From contig NZ_CP028923.1 of assembly GCF_005166025.1 (NCBI RefSeq), forward strand, positions 1,490,001 to 1,554,000: 64,000 nt of DNA. The letters run 5' to 3'. Positions 52,604 to 61,964 of this stretch are shown here, one piece after another. Origin of the DNA: Mangrovivirga cuniculi. GTDB taxonomy: Bacteria; Bacteroidota; Bacteroidia; Cytophagales; Cyclobacteriaceae. The number at the start of each line of letters is the position of its first letter. Within the stretch, counting starts at the first letter, position 1. The position numbers and the translations under genes are program-made. The notes beneath the pieces were generated by a model. That model did no database searches and was not told the DNA's origin. It worked only from the letters and a program-made list of their open reading frames with translations.

Positions 52604-54172
52604 TTATTTTGTCAGGCCGGGCTGTCTGATCTGGTAGTTTTCTTTTTCCTTAGCCTGATCAACCATTTCTTTTACTTCATTTAATAAATGTTTGGCATCA
52701 TACACAATTCCATTCTTAATAGTATATTTTACTCCTCCCACCCGAATAACTTCATTTTGATCATTGAGTTTGATAGCACCTGTCCCATAAAGTACTTTTA
52801 GGTTTTCTAACGGGTTTTCCTCGACTATAACAAGGTCGGCAAGCTTTCCTACCCTGATTGTACCAATCTGATCTGCCATTTTCAAAGCTTCTGCTCCATT
52901 TAATGTTGCCGATTGAATAACCTCTAATGGATGAAAACCTGCTTCTCGTAAAAGTTCCAGTTCTCTAACATATGCAAATCCATAAAGCTGGAAAATAAAC
53001 CCGCTATCAGATCCTGTTGTAACTCTTCCACCCCGGTTTTTAAATTCGTTTATGAAGGTCATCCATAATTGGTAGTTTTTCTTCCAGGCAACTTCCTGCT
53101 CGGTCCCCCAGTAATGCCAGTAGGACCCATGAGAAATTTTACTGGGTTGATAAAACTCCCATAGTTTAGGCAGCGTGTAATCTTCATGCCATTCGGCTCT
53201 CCTTGCTCTTTGTAAATCCCTGCTGGCCTCGTAAATATTAAATGTCGGATCTATTGTGAAATCTAATTTAATTAATTCGTCCATAACCTTATTCCAGTGA
53301 TCTGAATATGGTTTAGCAGCTTGTTGCCATAACCTGCCAGCAGCTTCAAATCGATCCTGCTCATTAGCATAATTATAATCTAACGGATAGTCCTGTATAA
53401 TTTTATCTGTAAATAATGCTTCCGGTAGTCCATACCAATGCTCCATGGAGGTGAGCCCGGCACGTGCTGAGTTTAAAACATTCCACCTGGCAACATCCAT
53501 TTGGGCATGATGGCATGCTGATCCTAAGCCGAGTTTATTGTTCTCATCCAAAGCTGCAGCCATGATTTCAGGCTCAGCACCAAAAAACTTTATTCCATCA
53601 GCTCCCTTATCTGCATTTTTTCTCACCCATTCTCTTGCTTCTTGCGGAGTAGTGATTGGATCTTTACTACCTTCTCCAAAAACACTATAGGCGATAATCC
53701 TCGGTGCGATAATTGAATTGTTTTCGCTTTTCTTCTGTAAGTTCTGAGTAAACTTTAGGCCTCTGCCGCCTGGTTCTCTAATCGTGGTAATCCCATGAGC
53801 CATCCATAATTTAAATACATATTCCGGATCTACATTAGGTCCTCCGCCAATGTGCCCATGCATGTCAATGAATCCGGGAAGAACATACATTCCCTCAGCG
53901 TTAATTTCCTTTCCGCCATTTTTTAATTTTGGCCGGTTATCTTCCTTTATAGGTACTCCGGGAGCCCCTACTTTTTTTATACTGGTTATTTTATTGTTTT
54001 CAATTACAATATCCATAGGTCCGATCGGTGGAGCACCATCACCTGTGATCATAGTAGCTCCCCGAATGATCAACTGATCAAAAGCTCCTTTGTCATGTAA
54101 TTCATCTTGAGAGTGAATTGTGAATATTGATGAAATCAAAAACGCCAAAAAAAGAATAAATCTTATTTTCAT
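52604..54172 (-). CDS. Secreted amidohydrolase (imidazolonepropionase-like)
   Basis: 522 residues with a signal peptide (MKIRFILFLAFLISSIFTIH). Metal site HGH at 105-107 (GFIDMHGHIGG), later metal ligands in the barrel (KFFGAEPEIMAA, SACHHAQMD, EHWYGL), and VTTGSDSGF near the end of the barrel, then the small beta sandwich (ATLNGAEALKMADQIGTIRV, GKLADLVIVEENPL). This composition is like exported Bacteroidota amidohydrolases of the prolidase/imidazolonepropionase group. The substrate is unknown. Confidence 0.9.
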   Translation of the reverse strand: MKIRFILFLAFLISSIFTIHSQDELHDKGAFDQLIIRGATMITGDGAPPIGPMDIVIENNKITSIKKVGAPGVPIKEDNRPKLKNGGKEINAEGMYVLPGFIDMHGHIGGGPNVDPEYVFKLWMAHGITTIREPGGRGLKFTQNLQKKSENNSIIAPRIIAYSVFGEGSKDPITTPQEAREWVRKNADKGADGIKFFGAEPEIMAAALDENNKLGLGSACHHAQMDVARWNVLNSARAGLTSMEHWYGLPEALFTDKIIQDYPLDYNYANEQDRFEAAGRLWQQAAKPYSDHWNKVMDELIKLDFTIDPTFNIYEASRDLQRARRAEWHEDYTLPKLWEFYQPSKISHGSYWHYWGTEQEVAWKKNYQLWMTFINEFKNRGGRVTTGSDSGFIFQLYGFAYVRELELLREAGFHPLEVIQSATLNGAEALKMADQIGTIRVGKLADLVIVEENPLENLKVLYGTGAIKLNDQNEVIRVGGVKYTIKNGIVYDAKHLLNEVKEMVDQAKEKENYQIRQPGLTK

Positions 54173-54223
54173 ATTATATCATTACAATGATTTAAATATG
54201 TAAAATAACTGATTCACCTATAA

Positions 54224-54260
54224 ATAAAAAGCCACCTCTTTTGTAATTAAAAAAGGTGGT
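54224..54260 (-). terminator. Terminator after the secreted protein gene at 54281
   Basis: Read on the minus strand: stem CCACCTTTTTT/AAAAGAGGTGG with a six-base loop and then a T run. Confidence 0.75.
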
Positions 54261-54280
54261 CTAATCTATATTTATACTTG

Positions 54281-54892
54281 TTATTTTACCTCATCGGTAA
54301 TAGGAGAAGCTTGTTCTTTCATTGCATTCATTTCCTCTTCTAGTGCTGGCTGGATTGTTGGCGCCTCAGGAGCATTTTCCTTGGCACGATTAAACAGGTT
54401 GTGAAAAAACTTAAATACGAAAAAATCTGGTTCCTTCCATTCCGGAGTATTTGGAAGTTCAAGTCTTAATAATCCTTTTATAGCAATCTCCCCATCTCTG
54501 TCTAGTTCGTAGTAATCATAAATCTCAAGATCATTAATGATTGTTCTCTTAGAGTGTTTGATGATATAGTTATTTTCTAATGCTTTTACGAATCCTTGAA
54601 TAAAAAAATCAGATACATGATAAACACTTTCTTCAGTTCTTGGGCCGTCAGTAATAAAGACATCTATATTATCAGCCTGCACGACAGAAAGTATCCAGGA
54701 ATCGTAATATTTTACTGCGTAAACTTTGTATGGAATACAGTTCTCTGCATTACCGAAATATCCGGGTTGTAAATTTTTTAATATTTCTATTGCTGCCTGC
54801 TTTGACTTGCTATCTGTTTGATTTTGAGCGCTTAATGTGTTGGTAGATCCAATAGTTAAAAATAGTGATATGACAAAAAATAATAATTTCAT
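54281..54892 (-). CDS. Secreted protein of unknown function
   Basis: 203 residues with a signal peptide (MKLLFFVISLFLTIGSTNTL). No family was recognised. The middle has beta-type stretches (NCIPYKVYAVKYYDSWILSV, DGEIAIKGLLRLELP), and the end is acidic and helical (EEEMNAMKEQASPITDEVK). It lies alone between the amidohydrolase and the GH18-like gene. No membrane segment beyond the signal. Confidence 0.6.
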   Translation of the reverse strand: MKLLFFVISLFLTIGSTNTLSAQNQTDSKSKQAAIEILKNLQPGYFGNAENCIPYKVYAVKYYDSWILSVVQADNIDVFITDGPRTEESVYHVSDFFIQGFVKALENNYIIKHSKRTIINDLEIYDYYELDRDGEIAIKGLLRLELPNTPEWKEPDFFVFKFFHNLFNRAKENAPEAPTIQPALEEEMNAMKEQASPITDEVK

Positions 54893-55095
54893 TGGTTAAA
54901 AGATTTTAATGTATTAATATCGTCGCGTAGTTGAGTCAGCAAATAAATAAATTGTTTTCATAAATTATATATTTGTTGATAAAATTATAATTAGATCTTT
55001 CAACCCGGTTAATTTTTTAACCGATTTATTTTAGCAGCTTTTAATTTAATTGTGCTGTAAATTTTTTGACGAATAAAACAGGATTTGTATTAATT

Positions 55096-56901
55096 ATGCT
55101 TTCCAAAATATGTTATGTATTGTTTGGATTGGTATGCTTTCTATTAACCGAAAATATCTCTGCACAAGATGGGCTTAAAGACAAGTTCAATCAGGTTATC
55201 AGGGAGAATTCAATAGAGGAAAAAACACCACAAAATTCACCGCAAGAAGTTAAAAAAGAGGGTCAGCAATCAGCGCAATCTGACAGTGTTCAGATGGTTA
55301 AAAAGAAGGCTGAATCGCAAGATTCTCTCATGACTGCAATGGAAGATCTTTCTTTTGATGCCGGTCTTATCGAAAAGGATGCGATCGACTCCTTAAAATT
55401 TGAAAGTAGGGTTCTATCAGTTAAAAAGAGAAGGCCTTCAAAGGAATATTCCAAAGAAAAACAGTGGAGTAAATACATGGGAATTACCCATAATAATGTT
55501 TACAAGAAAGAACACGTTCTTGATACTACAAAAAATGTCTTGGGATGGCATCCATATTGGATGGGTGATGCTTATAAAAGTTATAATTTTTCCCTTCTCT
55601 CCGTAATCGCTTATTTTTCTTATGAATTAAATCCACGCACCGGAGGATATAAAACTGTACACGATTGGAAAACAACAGCATTGATCGATTCTGCAAAGGC
55701 CAATGGAACCAAAGTTGTATTAAGTGTTACAAATTTTGGTGCTCAGAATAACCTTACTTTTCTTTCCAGTAAAAAGGCTCAGAAAAACTTTATTGATCAA
55801 TTGATCGACTTATTGAGGTTAAGGGGAGCTCATGGAGTTAATATAGATTTTGAGAATATTCCAAGAGCAAGCAGGGAGCAATTCACAAATTTTATTATTG
55901 ATCTTTCATCAAGTTTAAGATCTATCGATAAGGATTATTTAATTACGATTGCAGTTCCTCCGATTGATTTTAACAGAGTATTTGAAATAAGACAACTTTC
56001 TCCACATGTTGACCTTTTTGTGATCATGGGTTATGAATATTACGGTGCAAATAGTTCCGTTGCAGGTCCTGTAGCGCCATTACAAAGTGGACAGCTATGG
56101 TGGGAATACAACCTGCAAAGTGCTGTAAATGAATATCTTGTAGCAGGAACTCCCGCTAATAAATTACTTCTTGGTTTGCCATATTATGGCTCTGAGTGGA
56201 TGACTTACGATCTTAAATTCCCTTCTAAAGCACGAAAATATATCGGTACGACTACCTACCGGAATATCAGGAAAAAACATGGTGACCTGGCTTGTTGTGA
56301 GGATGATGTCAGTAAGAGTAAATTTTATGTTTACCGGGATAATTCTAATAATTACAGGCAATTGTGGTATGATGACAGTCTTAGTTTAAGTAGGAAATAC
56401 GATTACATAAATGAACAAAATCTTGGAGGTGTAGGGATTTGGGCTTTAGGTTATGATAACGGCTACACCGAATTGTGGAAATTGCTTGCAGCCAAATTTG
56501 CACTGTCTGAAAGCAAGGCTGCTGCTGTGAAGGCGTCAGTCAGCGGCAGCCGTTTCTCATTTCGCAGGATTATGAGTCTTGCTTACAGAATAATGAGAAA
56601 TCCACAAAGATTATTTACTAATCCACGACCGCTTATAGGTGTTTTTGGAGCTCTTTTTGGAGTTTCAATATTTGGTTTTTACGCTTTATACCGATGGGGA
56701 TGCCGTTTTAAACGGATGTTTGGGATCGCTATTAAAAGTACACTGGCCTTGTTGATCATAGTTTTATTAGCGGTAGTATTTATCGCAATGAAATATACAG
56801 CAGTAAGAGATGTGGCTTTTCTGTTATGTGGATTTATTGTCGGATCAATTATAATATTATTTATCAGTAGAAAATTTTTAACAGAAAAAGACCTGCCGTA
56901 A
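55096..56901 (+). CDS. GH18-like secreted protein with C-terminal membrane helices
   Basis: 601 residues from the ATG at 55096; a TTG ten codons upstream is possible. Signal peptide (MLSKICYVLFGLVCFLLTEN), a low-complexity Gln/Ser/Lys part to about 115, then a GH18 fold: VLGWHPYWMGDAYKSYNFSL, then VVLSVTNFG, HGVNIDFENI with the catalytic Glu, and LFVIMGYEYYG. The first Asp of DxxDxDxE is replaced by Asn. The C-terminal ~100 residues hold three membrane helices. GH18 proteins hydrolyse chitin-like or peptidoglycan N-acetyl sugars. It precedes the injection-system genes by 65 bases on the same strand and may be cotranscribed. Confidence 0.8.
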   Translation: MLSKICYVLFGLVCFLLTENISAQDGLKDKFNQVIRENSIEEKTPQNSPQEVKKEGQQSAQSDSVQMVKKKAESQDSLMTAMEDLSFDAGLIEKDAIDSLKFESRVLSVKKRRPSKEYSKEKQWSKYMGITHNNVYKKEHVLDTTKNVLGWHPYWMGDAYKSYNFSLLSVIAYFSYELNPRTGGYKTVHDWKTTALIDSAKANGTKVVLSVTNFGAQNNLTFLSSKKAQKNFIDQLIDLLRLRGAHGVNIDFENIPRASREQFTNFIIDLSSSLRSIDKDYLITIAVPPIDFNRVFEIRQLSPHVDLFVIMGYEYYGANSSVAGPVAPLQSGQLWWEYNLQSAVNEYLVAGTPANKLLLGLPYYGSEWMTYDLKFPSKARKYIGTTTYRNIRKKHGDLACCEDDVSKSKFYVYRDNSNNYRQLWYDDSLSLSRKYDYINEQNLGGVGIWALGYDNGYTELWKLLAAKFALSESKAAAVKASVSGSRFSFRRIMSLAYRIMRNPQRLFTNPRPLIGVFGALFGVSIFGFYALYRWGCRFKRMFGIAIKSTLALLIIVLLAVVFIAMKYTAVRDVAFLLCGFIVGSIIILFISRKFLTEKDLP

Positions 56902-56966
56902 ACAGGTGGAATTAAATTTTTAAGAATAAACGTCTATCAACCGGACAATTTTTTAATAAACAACCA

Positions 56967-57509
56967 ATGATCTATTCAGCTGTACAATCTGTTGCAGATG
57001 CATTAAATGATTACCTGTCAAACCGCTTCAGGCAACCTGAAGAGAAGGTTATCATTTCAAATATTATCAATATGGATGGTTCTGCCGGTGTTACCGAACC
57101 GGATAAAATCATACTTACCCTGGCTAATTTGGAACAGGAAACCATTAACCAGAAAAACCCTGTGGTGGGATCTCCTAGACCGGTGAAAATGAATCTTTTC
57201 ATTTTGATTACAGCTGCTTTTGAGGGGTTGAACTATCCTGAAGGTCTTAAATATTTGTCAGGGGTAATCAGCTATTTTCAATCGCATAAAGTGATGAATC
57301 ATCAGAATACTCCAGACCTTGATCCGGGTATAGAAAAATTGTCTTTTGAAATTTATAACCAGAATCTGCAAAACCTTAGTCACTTGTGGGGCTCGATGGG
57401 AGGAAAATATATGCCTTCTATACTCTATAAAGTTCGGGTAATATCTTTTGATGAAAATAATGTTGGGGCCGGATCGGCACCTTTTACCGGATTAGGTACA
57501 AATATATAA
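56967..57509 (+). CDS. DUF4255 family contractile-injection-system protein
   Basis: 180 residues: MIYSAVQSVADALNDYLSNR then DKIILTLANLEQETINQKNP and PVKMNLFILITAAF, with the late block LSHLWGSMGGKYMPSILYKV. This matches DUF4255, the first gene in many Bacteroidota extracellular contractile injection clusters (Pvc16/Afp16 type), which caps the tail tube or sheath end. The gene order that follows supports this. Confidence 0.85.
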   Translation: MIYSAVQSVADALNDYLSNRFRQPEEKVIISNIINMDGSAGVTEPDKIILTLANLEQETINQKNPVVGSPRPVKMNLFILITAAFEGLNYPEGLKYLSGVISYFQSHKVMNHQNTPDLDPGIEKLSFEIYNQNLQNLSHLWGSMGGKYMPSILYKVRVISFDENNVGAGSAPFTGLGTNI

Positions 57510-57512
57510 AGG

Positions 57513-58544
57513 ATGATAAAATTACAGTTTAAGTTCAATAAGCTGATCACGCTTTCTTTAAACCATGATTACTTTGATAGTGGCAAAGCAAAGTTTATGA
57601 AAATAGAACCTACTTTTCAAACTGCTTTAAAATTAGAAAAACATGGTTTGCTGGAACGTAATCGTGATAATGAACTGGTGATTTTATTTGATAAAGAAAA
57701 GGAAGATCTCCTTGCTGATAAGCTTGGAAAATCTGAAGGACTGGAGTTGAATTTTTGGGTCTATTGTTCTGATACTTCATTGGTGAATTATACCAGCCTG
57801 CCACTCGATTTACATGAAGGCATTCTTTGTTTCGAAAAATCAAAAGGGTCAGAACTTCATCAGGATGATCATGTTTCAAAAAAAGAATTTGTAAAGGCAT
57901 TACAACCGGGAGAGATAGTTAGTGATGATTATAGGGAAATTGAAATTCTTGACAATGATCAAAATGTAATTTTTAGTGCAACACCCAAAGAACACCCCGT
58001 GTGTTATATGCCTGCTATTGGAACAGGTGTCTATTATATCAGAAAAGATAAAAAACAAACTGAAAAAATTGTTTGCTTAAGTGAAAGAGTTAAAAGCAAA
58101 CCTTTGGGTTTGATCAATATCACTCTGAATAAAAATGATTGTAAAAAAATCGTGAGTGATATATCTAAAGGTGATGATCCTCAAAGCCATGAATACTCAA
58201 TCAATTTTAAGGCAAGGAAGACGTACTGGAAATACCTGATCGTCTCAAAATATGTCAATGGAATTGAGGAAGCGAGAGTTGAGACGAATGATAAAGAAAT
58301 TAAATTCAGCAAGCCTCAGTCAACTGATTTGATCACAGGGCAAAAGGCGATAAGCTTTGAATCAGCTATTCCAATAGCTATGCACGAATTTACTCATCAC
58401 CATTTCCAGCTTGTTAGAAAATCTACCGGCATTGGTAATAAGGTGATATTAAAGCACATGCCGGCACCACCTCCGGATAGGATAATTCCTGAGTCACGGT
58501 CGGCAGATAGTAAAGTATATTCTGAAATTTTAATATATGTATGA
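57513..58544 (+). CDS. Unrecognised protein of the injection-system cluster
   Basis: 343 residues, starting three bases after the DUF4255 stop, so cotranslated. No known domain was recognised. The N-terminal half has beta-type stretches (HGLLERNRDNELVILFDKEK, FWVYCSDTSLVNYTSLPLDL), and the C-terminal half includes YSINFKARKTYWKYLIVSKY and the segment HEFTHHHFQLVRKS. It has no signal peptide or membrane helix. Position between the cap and the sheath suggests a structural or terminator role of the tail. Confidence 0.6.
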   Translation: MIKLQFKFNKLITLSLNHDYFDSGKAKFMKIEPTFQTALKLEKHGLLERNRDNELVILFDKEKEDLLADKLGKSEGLELNFWVYCSDTSLVNYTSLPLDLHEGILCFEKSKGSELHQDDHVSKKEFVKALQPGEIVSDDYREIEILDNDQNVIFSATPKEHPVCYMPAIGTGVYYIRKDKKQTEKIVCLSERVKSKPLGLINITLNKNDCKKIVSDISKGDDPQSHEYSINFKARKTYWKYLIVSKYVNGIEEARVETNDKEIKFSKPQSTDLITGQKAISFESAIPIAMHEFTHHHFQLVRKSTGIGNKVILKHMPAPPPDRIIPESRSADSKVYSEILIYV

Positions 58545-58572
58545 TCTTTTTAAAACCAATTACTGATCAACT

Positions 58573-60153
58573 ATGTCACAAAATCTAGCAACGCCAGGCG
58601 TTTACGTAGAAGAAAAGAACGCCTTTTCGAATTCTGTTGCAGCTGTGCCAACTGCAGTACCTGCCTTTATCGGCTATACTGAAAAAGCACGTCGCGACGG
58701 ACGCTCATTAATCAACAAGCCAGTGAGAATTTCCTCACTTTCTGAATTTTATAACATCTTCGGAGGAGGCCCGACAACAACTTTTAATGTTCAGTCTGCT
58801 GATGCAAATGAAGATTATGACTTTGAAATCGGAAACAATGGATACAAAATTGTTTCTGATAACAAAGCAAGATTTATGCTTTATGACAGCATCAGGCTTT
58901 TCTTTGCAAACGGAGGAAGTACTTGCTGGGTAGTTTCTGCCGGAAGTTATTATTCAGAGGTGAAATCTTCAGCTCCTGCTGCAAAATCTAAAGACGGAAA
59001 AGATGCTAAACAGCCATCTTCAACCACAGAACTAAAGCAAAATGCTATTTCCAAAAAGGCTTTACAGGAAGCACTTGATTCACTATATGGTGAAGAAGAA
59101 CCAACAATGCTTGTTGTTCCGGAAGCAGTAATGCTTGAAGAAGCAGATTGCTTTGCTCTACAACAAGATATGTTGTCTCATTGTGGCTACAGAACGAAAA
59201 GCAGGTTTGCGATTCTTGATGTATTTGACGGAACAAAGGCTCGTTCTTACGACAAGAATGATGTGATCACTCGTTTCCGCGAAGGAATCGGATCAAACTT
59301 TTTAGCTTACGGTGCGGCTTATTACCCATGGGTTTATACTTCTGTAGTTCAAAACGAAGAACTTAGCTACGCTAATATTTCTAATACTGATAAGTTAAAA
59401 GAATTATTAAGCAAAGAGGCAGAAGCAAGCGCACCAAATGCGAAGAAAGCTGATGAGATCAAAGCAGAGATCAATAAGATCGGTGATGTTGATGACATTT
59501 CATCTCTTACTCAGACTTTAAAAGTAATTAGCCCATCATTTGAGAAAATCCTTCAAAAGATCAAAACTCACCTTAACGTATTGCCTGCAAGTGCTGCAAT
59601 GGCGGGTGTTTATACTATGATCGATGGAGAAAGAGGTGTATGGAAAGCTCCTGCAAACCTTACTGTAAGCCAGGCGATCGCTCCAATGGTTAGACTAACT
59701 CAGGATGACCAGGAAGATCTAAACGTTACTCCTTCAGGAAAATCGATCAACGCGATCAGAGCTTTCGTTGGTGAAGGGACTACAGTTTGGGGTGCAAGAA
59801 CACTAGACGGAAACAGCCAGGACTGGAGATATATTAACGTTAGAAGAACGATCACTTATATTGAGCAATCAATCAAAAAAGCTGCTAAAGCATATGTTTA
59901 TGAGCCGAATAACTCTGGAACATGGGTATTGGTTCGCAGCATGATCAATTCATTCCTTAACGATATCTGGAGACAGGGTGGTCTGGTAGGTTTAACTCCT
60001 GCTGATGCTTACGATGTTCAGGTAGGACTGGGAAGCACAATGACTCCTAATGATATATTGGATGGAGTGATGAATGTTTCAGTGAAGGTTGCTGTATCGA
60101 GACCAGCTGAATTTATCGTGATCACTTTCCAGCAAAAAATGCAGGAATCTTAA
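58573..60153 (+). CDS. Contractile tail sheath protein
   Basis: 526 residues of the phage tail sheath family: ATPGVYVEEKNAFSNSVAAV at the start and GSNFLAYGAAYYPWVYTSVV, INAIRAFVGEGTTVWGARTL, WRYINVRRTITYIEQSIKKA towards the end. A Lys/Ala/Ser-rich insert (about 135-160) lies in the surface domain. The sheath contracts to drive the inner tube. Codon use in this gene looks more even and efficient than in its neighbours, as expected for a major structural protein. Confidence 0.95.
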   Translation: MSQNLATPGVYVEEKNAFSNSVAAVPTAVPAFIGYTEKARRDGRSLINKPVRISSLSEFYNIFGGGPTTTFNVQSADANEDYDFEIGNNGYKIVSDNKARFMLYDSIRLFFANGGSTCWVVSAGSYYSEVKSSAPAAKSKDGKDAKQPSSTTELKQNAISKKALQEALDSLYGEEEPTMLVVPEAVMLEEADCFALQQDMLSHCGYRTKSRFAILDVFDGTKARSYDKNDVITRFREGIGSNFLAYGAAYYPWVYTSVVQNEELSYANISNTDKLKELLSKEAEASAPNAKKADEIKAEINKIGDVDDISSLTQTLKVISPSFEKILQKIKTHLNVLPASAAMAGVYTMIDGERGVWKAPANLTVSQAIAPMVRLTQDDQEDLNVTPSGKSINAIRAFVGEGTTVWGARTLDGNSQDWRYINVRRTITYIEQSIKKAAKAYVYEPNNSGTWVLVRSMINSFLNDIWRQGGLVGLTPADAYDVQVGLGSTMTPNDILDGVMNVSVKVAVSRPAEFIVITFQQKMQES

Positions 60154-60192
60154 TCTTTTAAACAAAACATTAACGAATAAACACTAAAAGTT

Positions 60193-60630
60193 ATGGCAGA
60201 AGAACTATGGCCAGTACCTAAGTTCCACTTTCAGGTAGAGTGGGGCGATGTTGAGGTTGGTTTCCAGGAAGTAACCGGCCTTGAAATGGAAACTCAGTTC
60301 ATTGAGTACAGATCTGGAAATGATCCGGAGTTAGTAACCCGTAAGATTCCAGGTTTGAAAAAACATGGTACGATTACTCTTAAAAAAGGAGTATTCAGAG
60401 ATGACCTTACTTTTTATGAGTGGTTTGAAGATGTACAGACAAACAAAGAAAGAAGAGAAGATATTATTATCACTCTTTTAGATGAAGAAGATGAGCCTGT
60501 GATGGTTTGGACTGTATCAAATGCCTTTCCTACTAAAATCTCTGGTCCTGACCTTAAGTCAGATGCTAATGAGATCGCAGTGGAAACGCTCGAACTTGCT
60601 CATGAAGGTATTGTTCAGTCATTATCATAA
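60193..60630 (+). CDS. Contractile injection tail tube protein 1
   Basis: 145 residues of the T4 gp19/Hcp-like tube family: PVPKFHFQVEWGDVEVGFQE, VTGLEMETQFIEYRSGNDPE, KIPGLKKHGTITLKKGVF, then PVMVWTVSNAFPTKISGPDL and ELAHEG. It builds the inner tube under the sheath. 39 bases after the sheath gene. Confidence 0.92.
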   Translation: MAEELWPVPKFHFQVEWGDVEVGFQEVTGLEMETQFIEYRSGNDPELVTRKIPGLKKHGTITLKKGVFRDDLTFYEWFEDVQTNKERREDIIITLLDEEDEPVMVWTVSNAFPTKISGPDLKSDANEIAVETLELAHEGIVQSLS

Positions 60631-60638
60631 TATAAAAT

Positions 60639-61117
60639 ATGGCAGACATTAATTATCCGATTCCCGGTTTCAGGTTTGCCGTTTTTTTATCGAAGCAAGC
60701 CGGAGCTAAGGCCGGTGAATCGAAACAATATGATAATAGCTTCACGGAAGCAAGTGGTATTTCGGTTGAAATGCCTACTGAAGAATTTCAAGAGGGTGGG
60801 GAAAACCGGTTTATTCATCGGTTGCCCCAGCCTTTGAAATATCCCAATCTTGTCTTAAAAAGAGGGAAGTGTGCTGCCGGTTCTTCATTTGTAGACTGGT
60901 GTAAGCAAACTTTTGAGGTGGGGTTTTCAAGTCCCGTGAAGCCAAAGGATATAACAGTCATGTTACTGGGAGATGATCAGGAACCATTACTCTCCTGGAC
61001 ATTTTTAATGCTTACCCGGTAAAATGGTCTGTAAATGGTTTAAACAGTCAAGGTAATGAATTGGTAGTCGAGACGATTGAGTTGGCCTACCAGAGGTATG
61101 AAGAAAGTCTGACCTGA
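60639..61117 (+). CDS. Contractile injection tail tube protein 2 (one frameshift in sequence)
   Basis: The frame from 60639 stops at 61022, but adding one base to the T run 61002-61006 gives SWTFFNAYPVKWSVNGLNSQ and a natural end at ELAYQRYEESL (stop 61115-61117), about 159 residues. It is a second tube protein, related to the first: YPIPGFRFAVFLSKQAGA, ASGISVEMPTEEFQEGGEN, RFIHRLPQPLKYPNLVLKRG. Many injection systems have two or more tube homologues, one of them forming the first ring. The start lies eight bases after the previous stop. Confidence 0.85.
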
Positions 61118-61118
61118 T

Positions 61119-61277
61119 ATGCCAGTTGAGATAAAGGAATTAATAGTTAGGATCAATGTAAATGAAGGGCGTAATATCATTAAAAATGATCAATCCCTGA
61201 AAATTGATAAGAAGGAAATTGTAGATGATTGCGTCGAAAAGGTAATGCATCTGCTTGAAATGAAAAAAGAGAGATAA
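61119..61277 (+). CDS. Small DUF5908-type injection-cluster protein
   Basis: 52 residues (MPVEIKELIVRINVNEGRNI ... KVMHLLEMKKER), one base after the tube 2 stop. The start and length match the DUF5908 family, a short protein found between tube and hub genes of contractile injection clusters. Its role is unknown. It was found only when reading the gap after the tube gene. Confidence 0.8.
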   Translation: MPVEIKELIVRINVNEGRNIIKNDQSLKIDKKEIVDDCVEKVMHLLEMKKER

Positions 61278-61280
61278 AAG

Positions 61281-61958
61281 ATGGAGGCTGAAGTTTCTGC
61301 TTTAAAAAAATTAGAAATCATTGCGTATTCTTCTGCAACATACGATGTGAAAGATGAGATCGGAAGAATGTTCGTGTATATGAATCCTAATTCGATTACT
61401 AACCAATTGTCAATCAGTTATAATGCTGAACAACCCGGAGATTCTGAAGCATCCGAACAACGTTTTGAAAATATAAATTCTGAAAAGCTACAATTTGAGA
61501 TTTGGTTTGATGGGACTGGAGCAAATGGAGAGGTGATTAAAGTAGGAGATAAGATCAAAGAGCTTAAAAAGCTACTTTATGATTATATCGGCGAAGCACA
61601 CGAAACTCCTTTTGTTGGTCTTAAGTGGGGACAATCTCTGGCATTCAAGGGCAGGATGGAAAGTATGAACATTACTCATACTCTTTTTGCGCCAAATGGA
61701 GATTCCCTTCGGGCAAAGGTCAACCTTGGATTTGTTAGTGCCCGAACTCTTGAAGAACAGGCCAAACGATTAAATAAAAATTCACCCGATCTGTCACATT
61801 TGGTTACGGTTAAAATAGGTGATAATCTTCCTCAACTGTGTAAAAAGATTTATGGAGATACCAAGTACTATCTCCAGGTAGCTCAAATCAATGGGCTAAC
61901 CAGCTTCAGAGATCTGGAGCCGGGAATGGAACTTAGTTTTCCACCATTAAAGAAATAA
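61281..61958 (+). CDS. LysM-domain hub/tube-initiator protein of the injection system
   Basis: 225 residues. The N-terminal part (MFVYMNPNSITNQLSISYNA, EKLQFEIWFDGTGA, FVGLKWGQSLAFKGRMESMN) matches the contractile-injection tube-initiator/gp53-like fold, and the end is a LysM domain (TVKIGDNLPQLCKKIYGDTK ... LTSFRDLEPGMELSFPP). It links tube and spike and in other systems contacts peptidoglycan-like material through LysM. Starts three bases after DUF5908. Confidence 0.88.
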   Translation: MEAEVSALKKLEIIAYSSATYDVKDEIGRMFVYMNPNSITNQLSISYNAEQPGDSEASEQRFENINSEKLQFEIWFDGTGANGEVIKVGDKIKELKKLLYDYIGEAHETPFVGLKWGQSLAFKGRMESMNITHTLFAPNGDSLRAKVNLGFVSARTLEEQAKRLNKNSPDLSHLVTVKIGDNLPQLCKKIYGDTKYYLQVAQINGLTSFRDLEPGMELSFPPLKK

Positions 61959-61964
61959 TTATCC

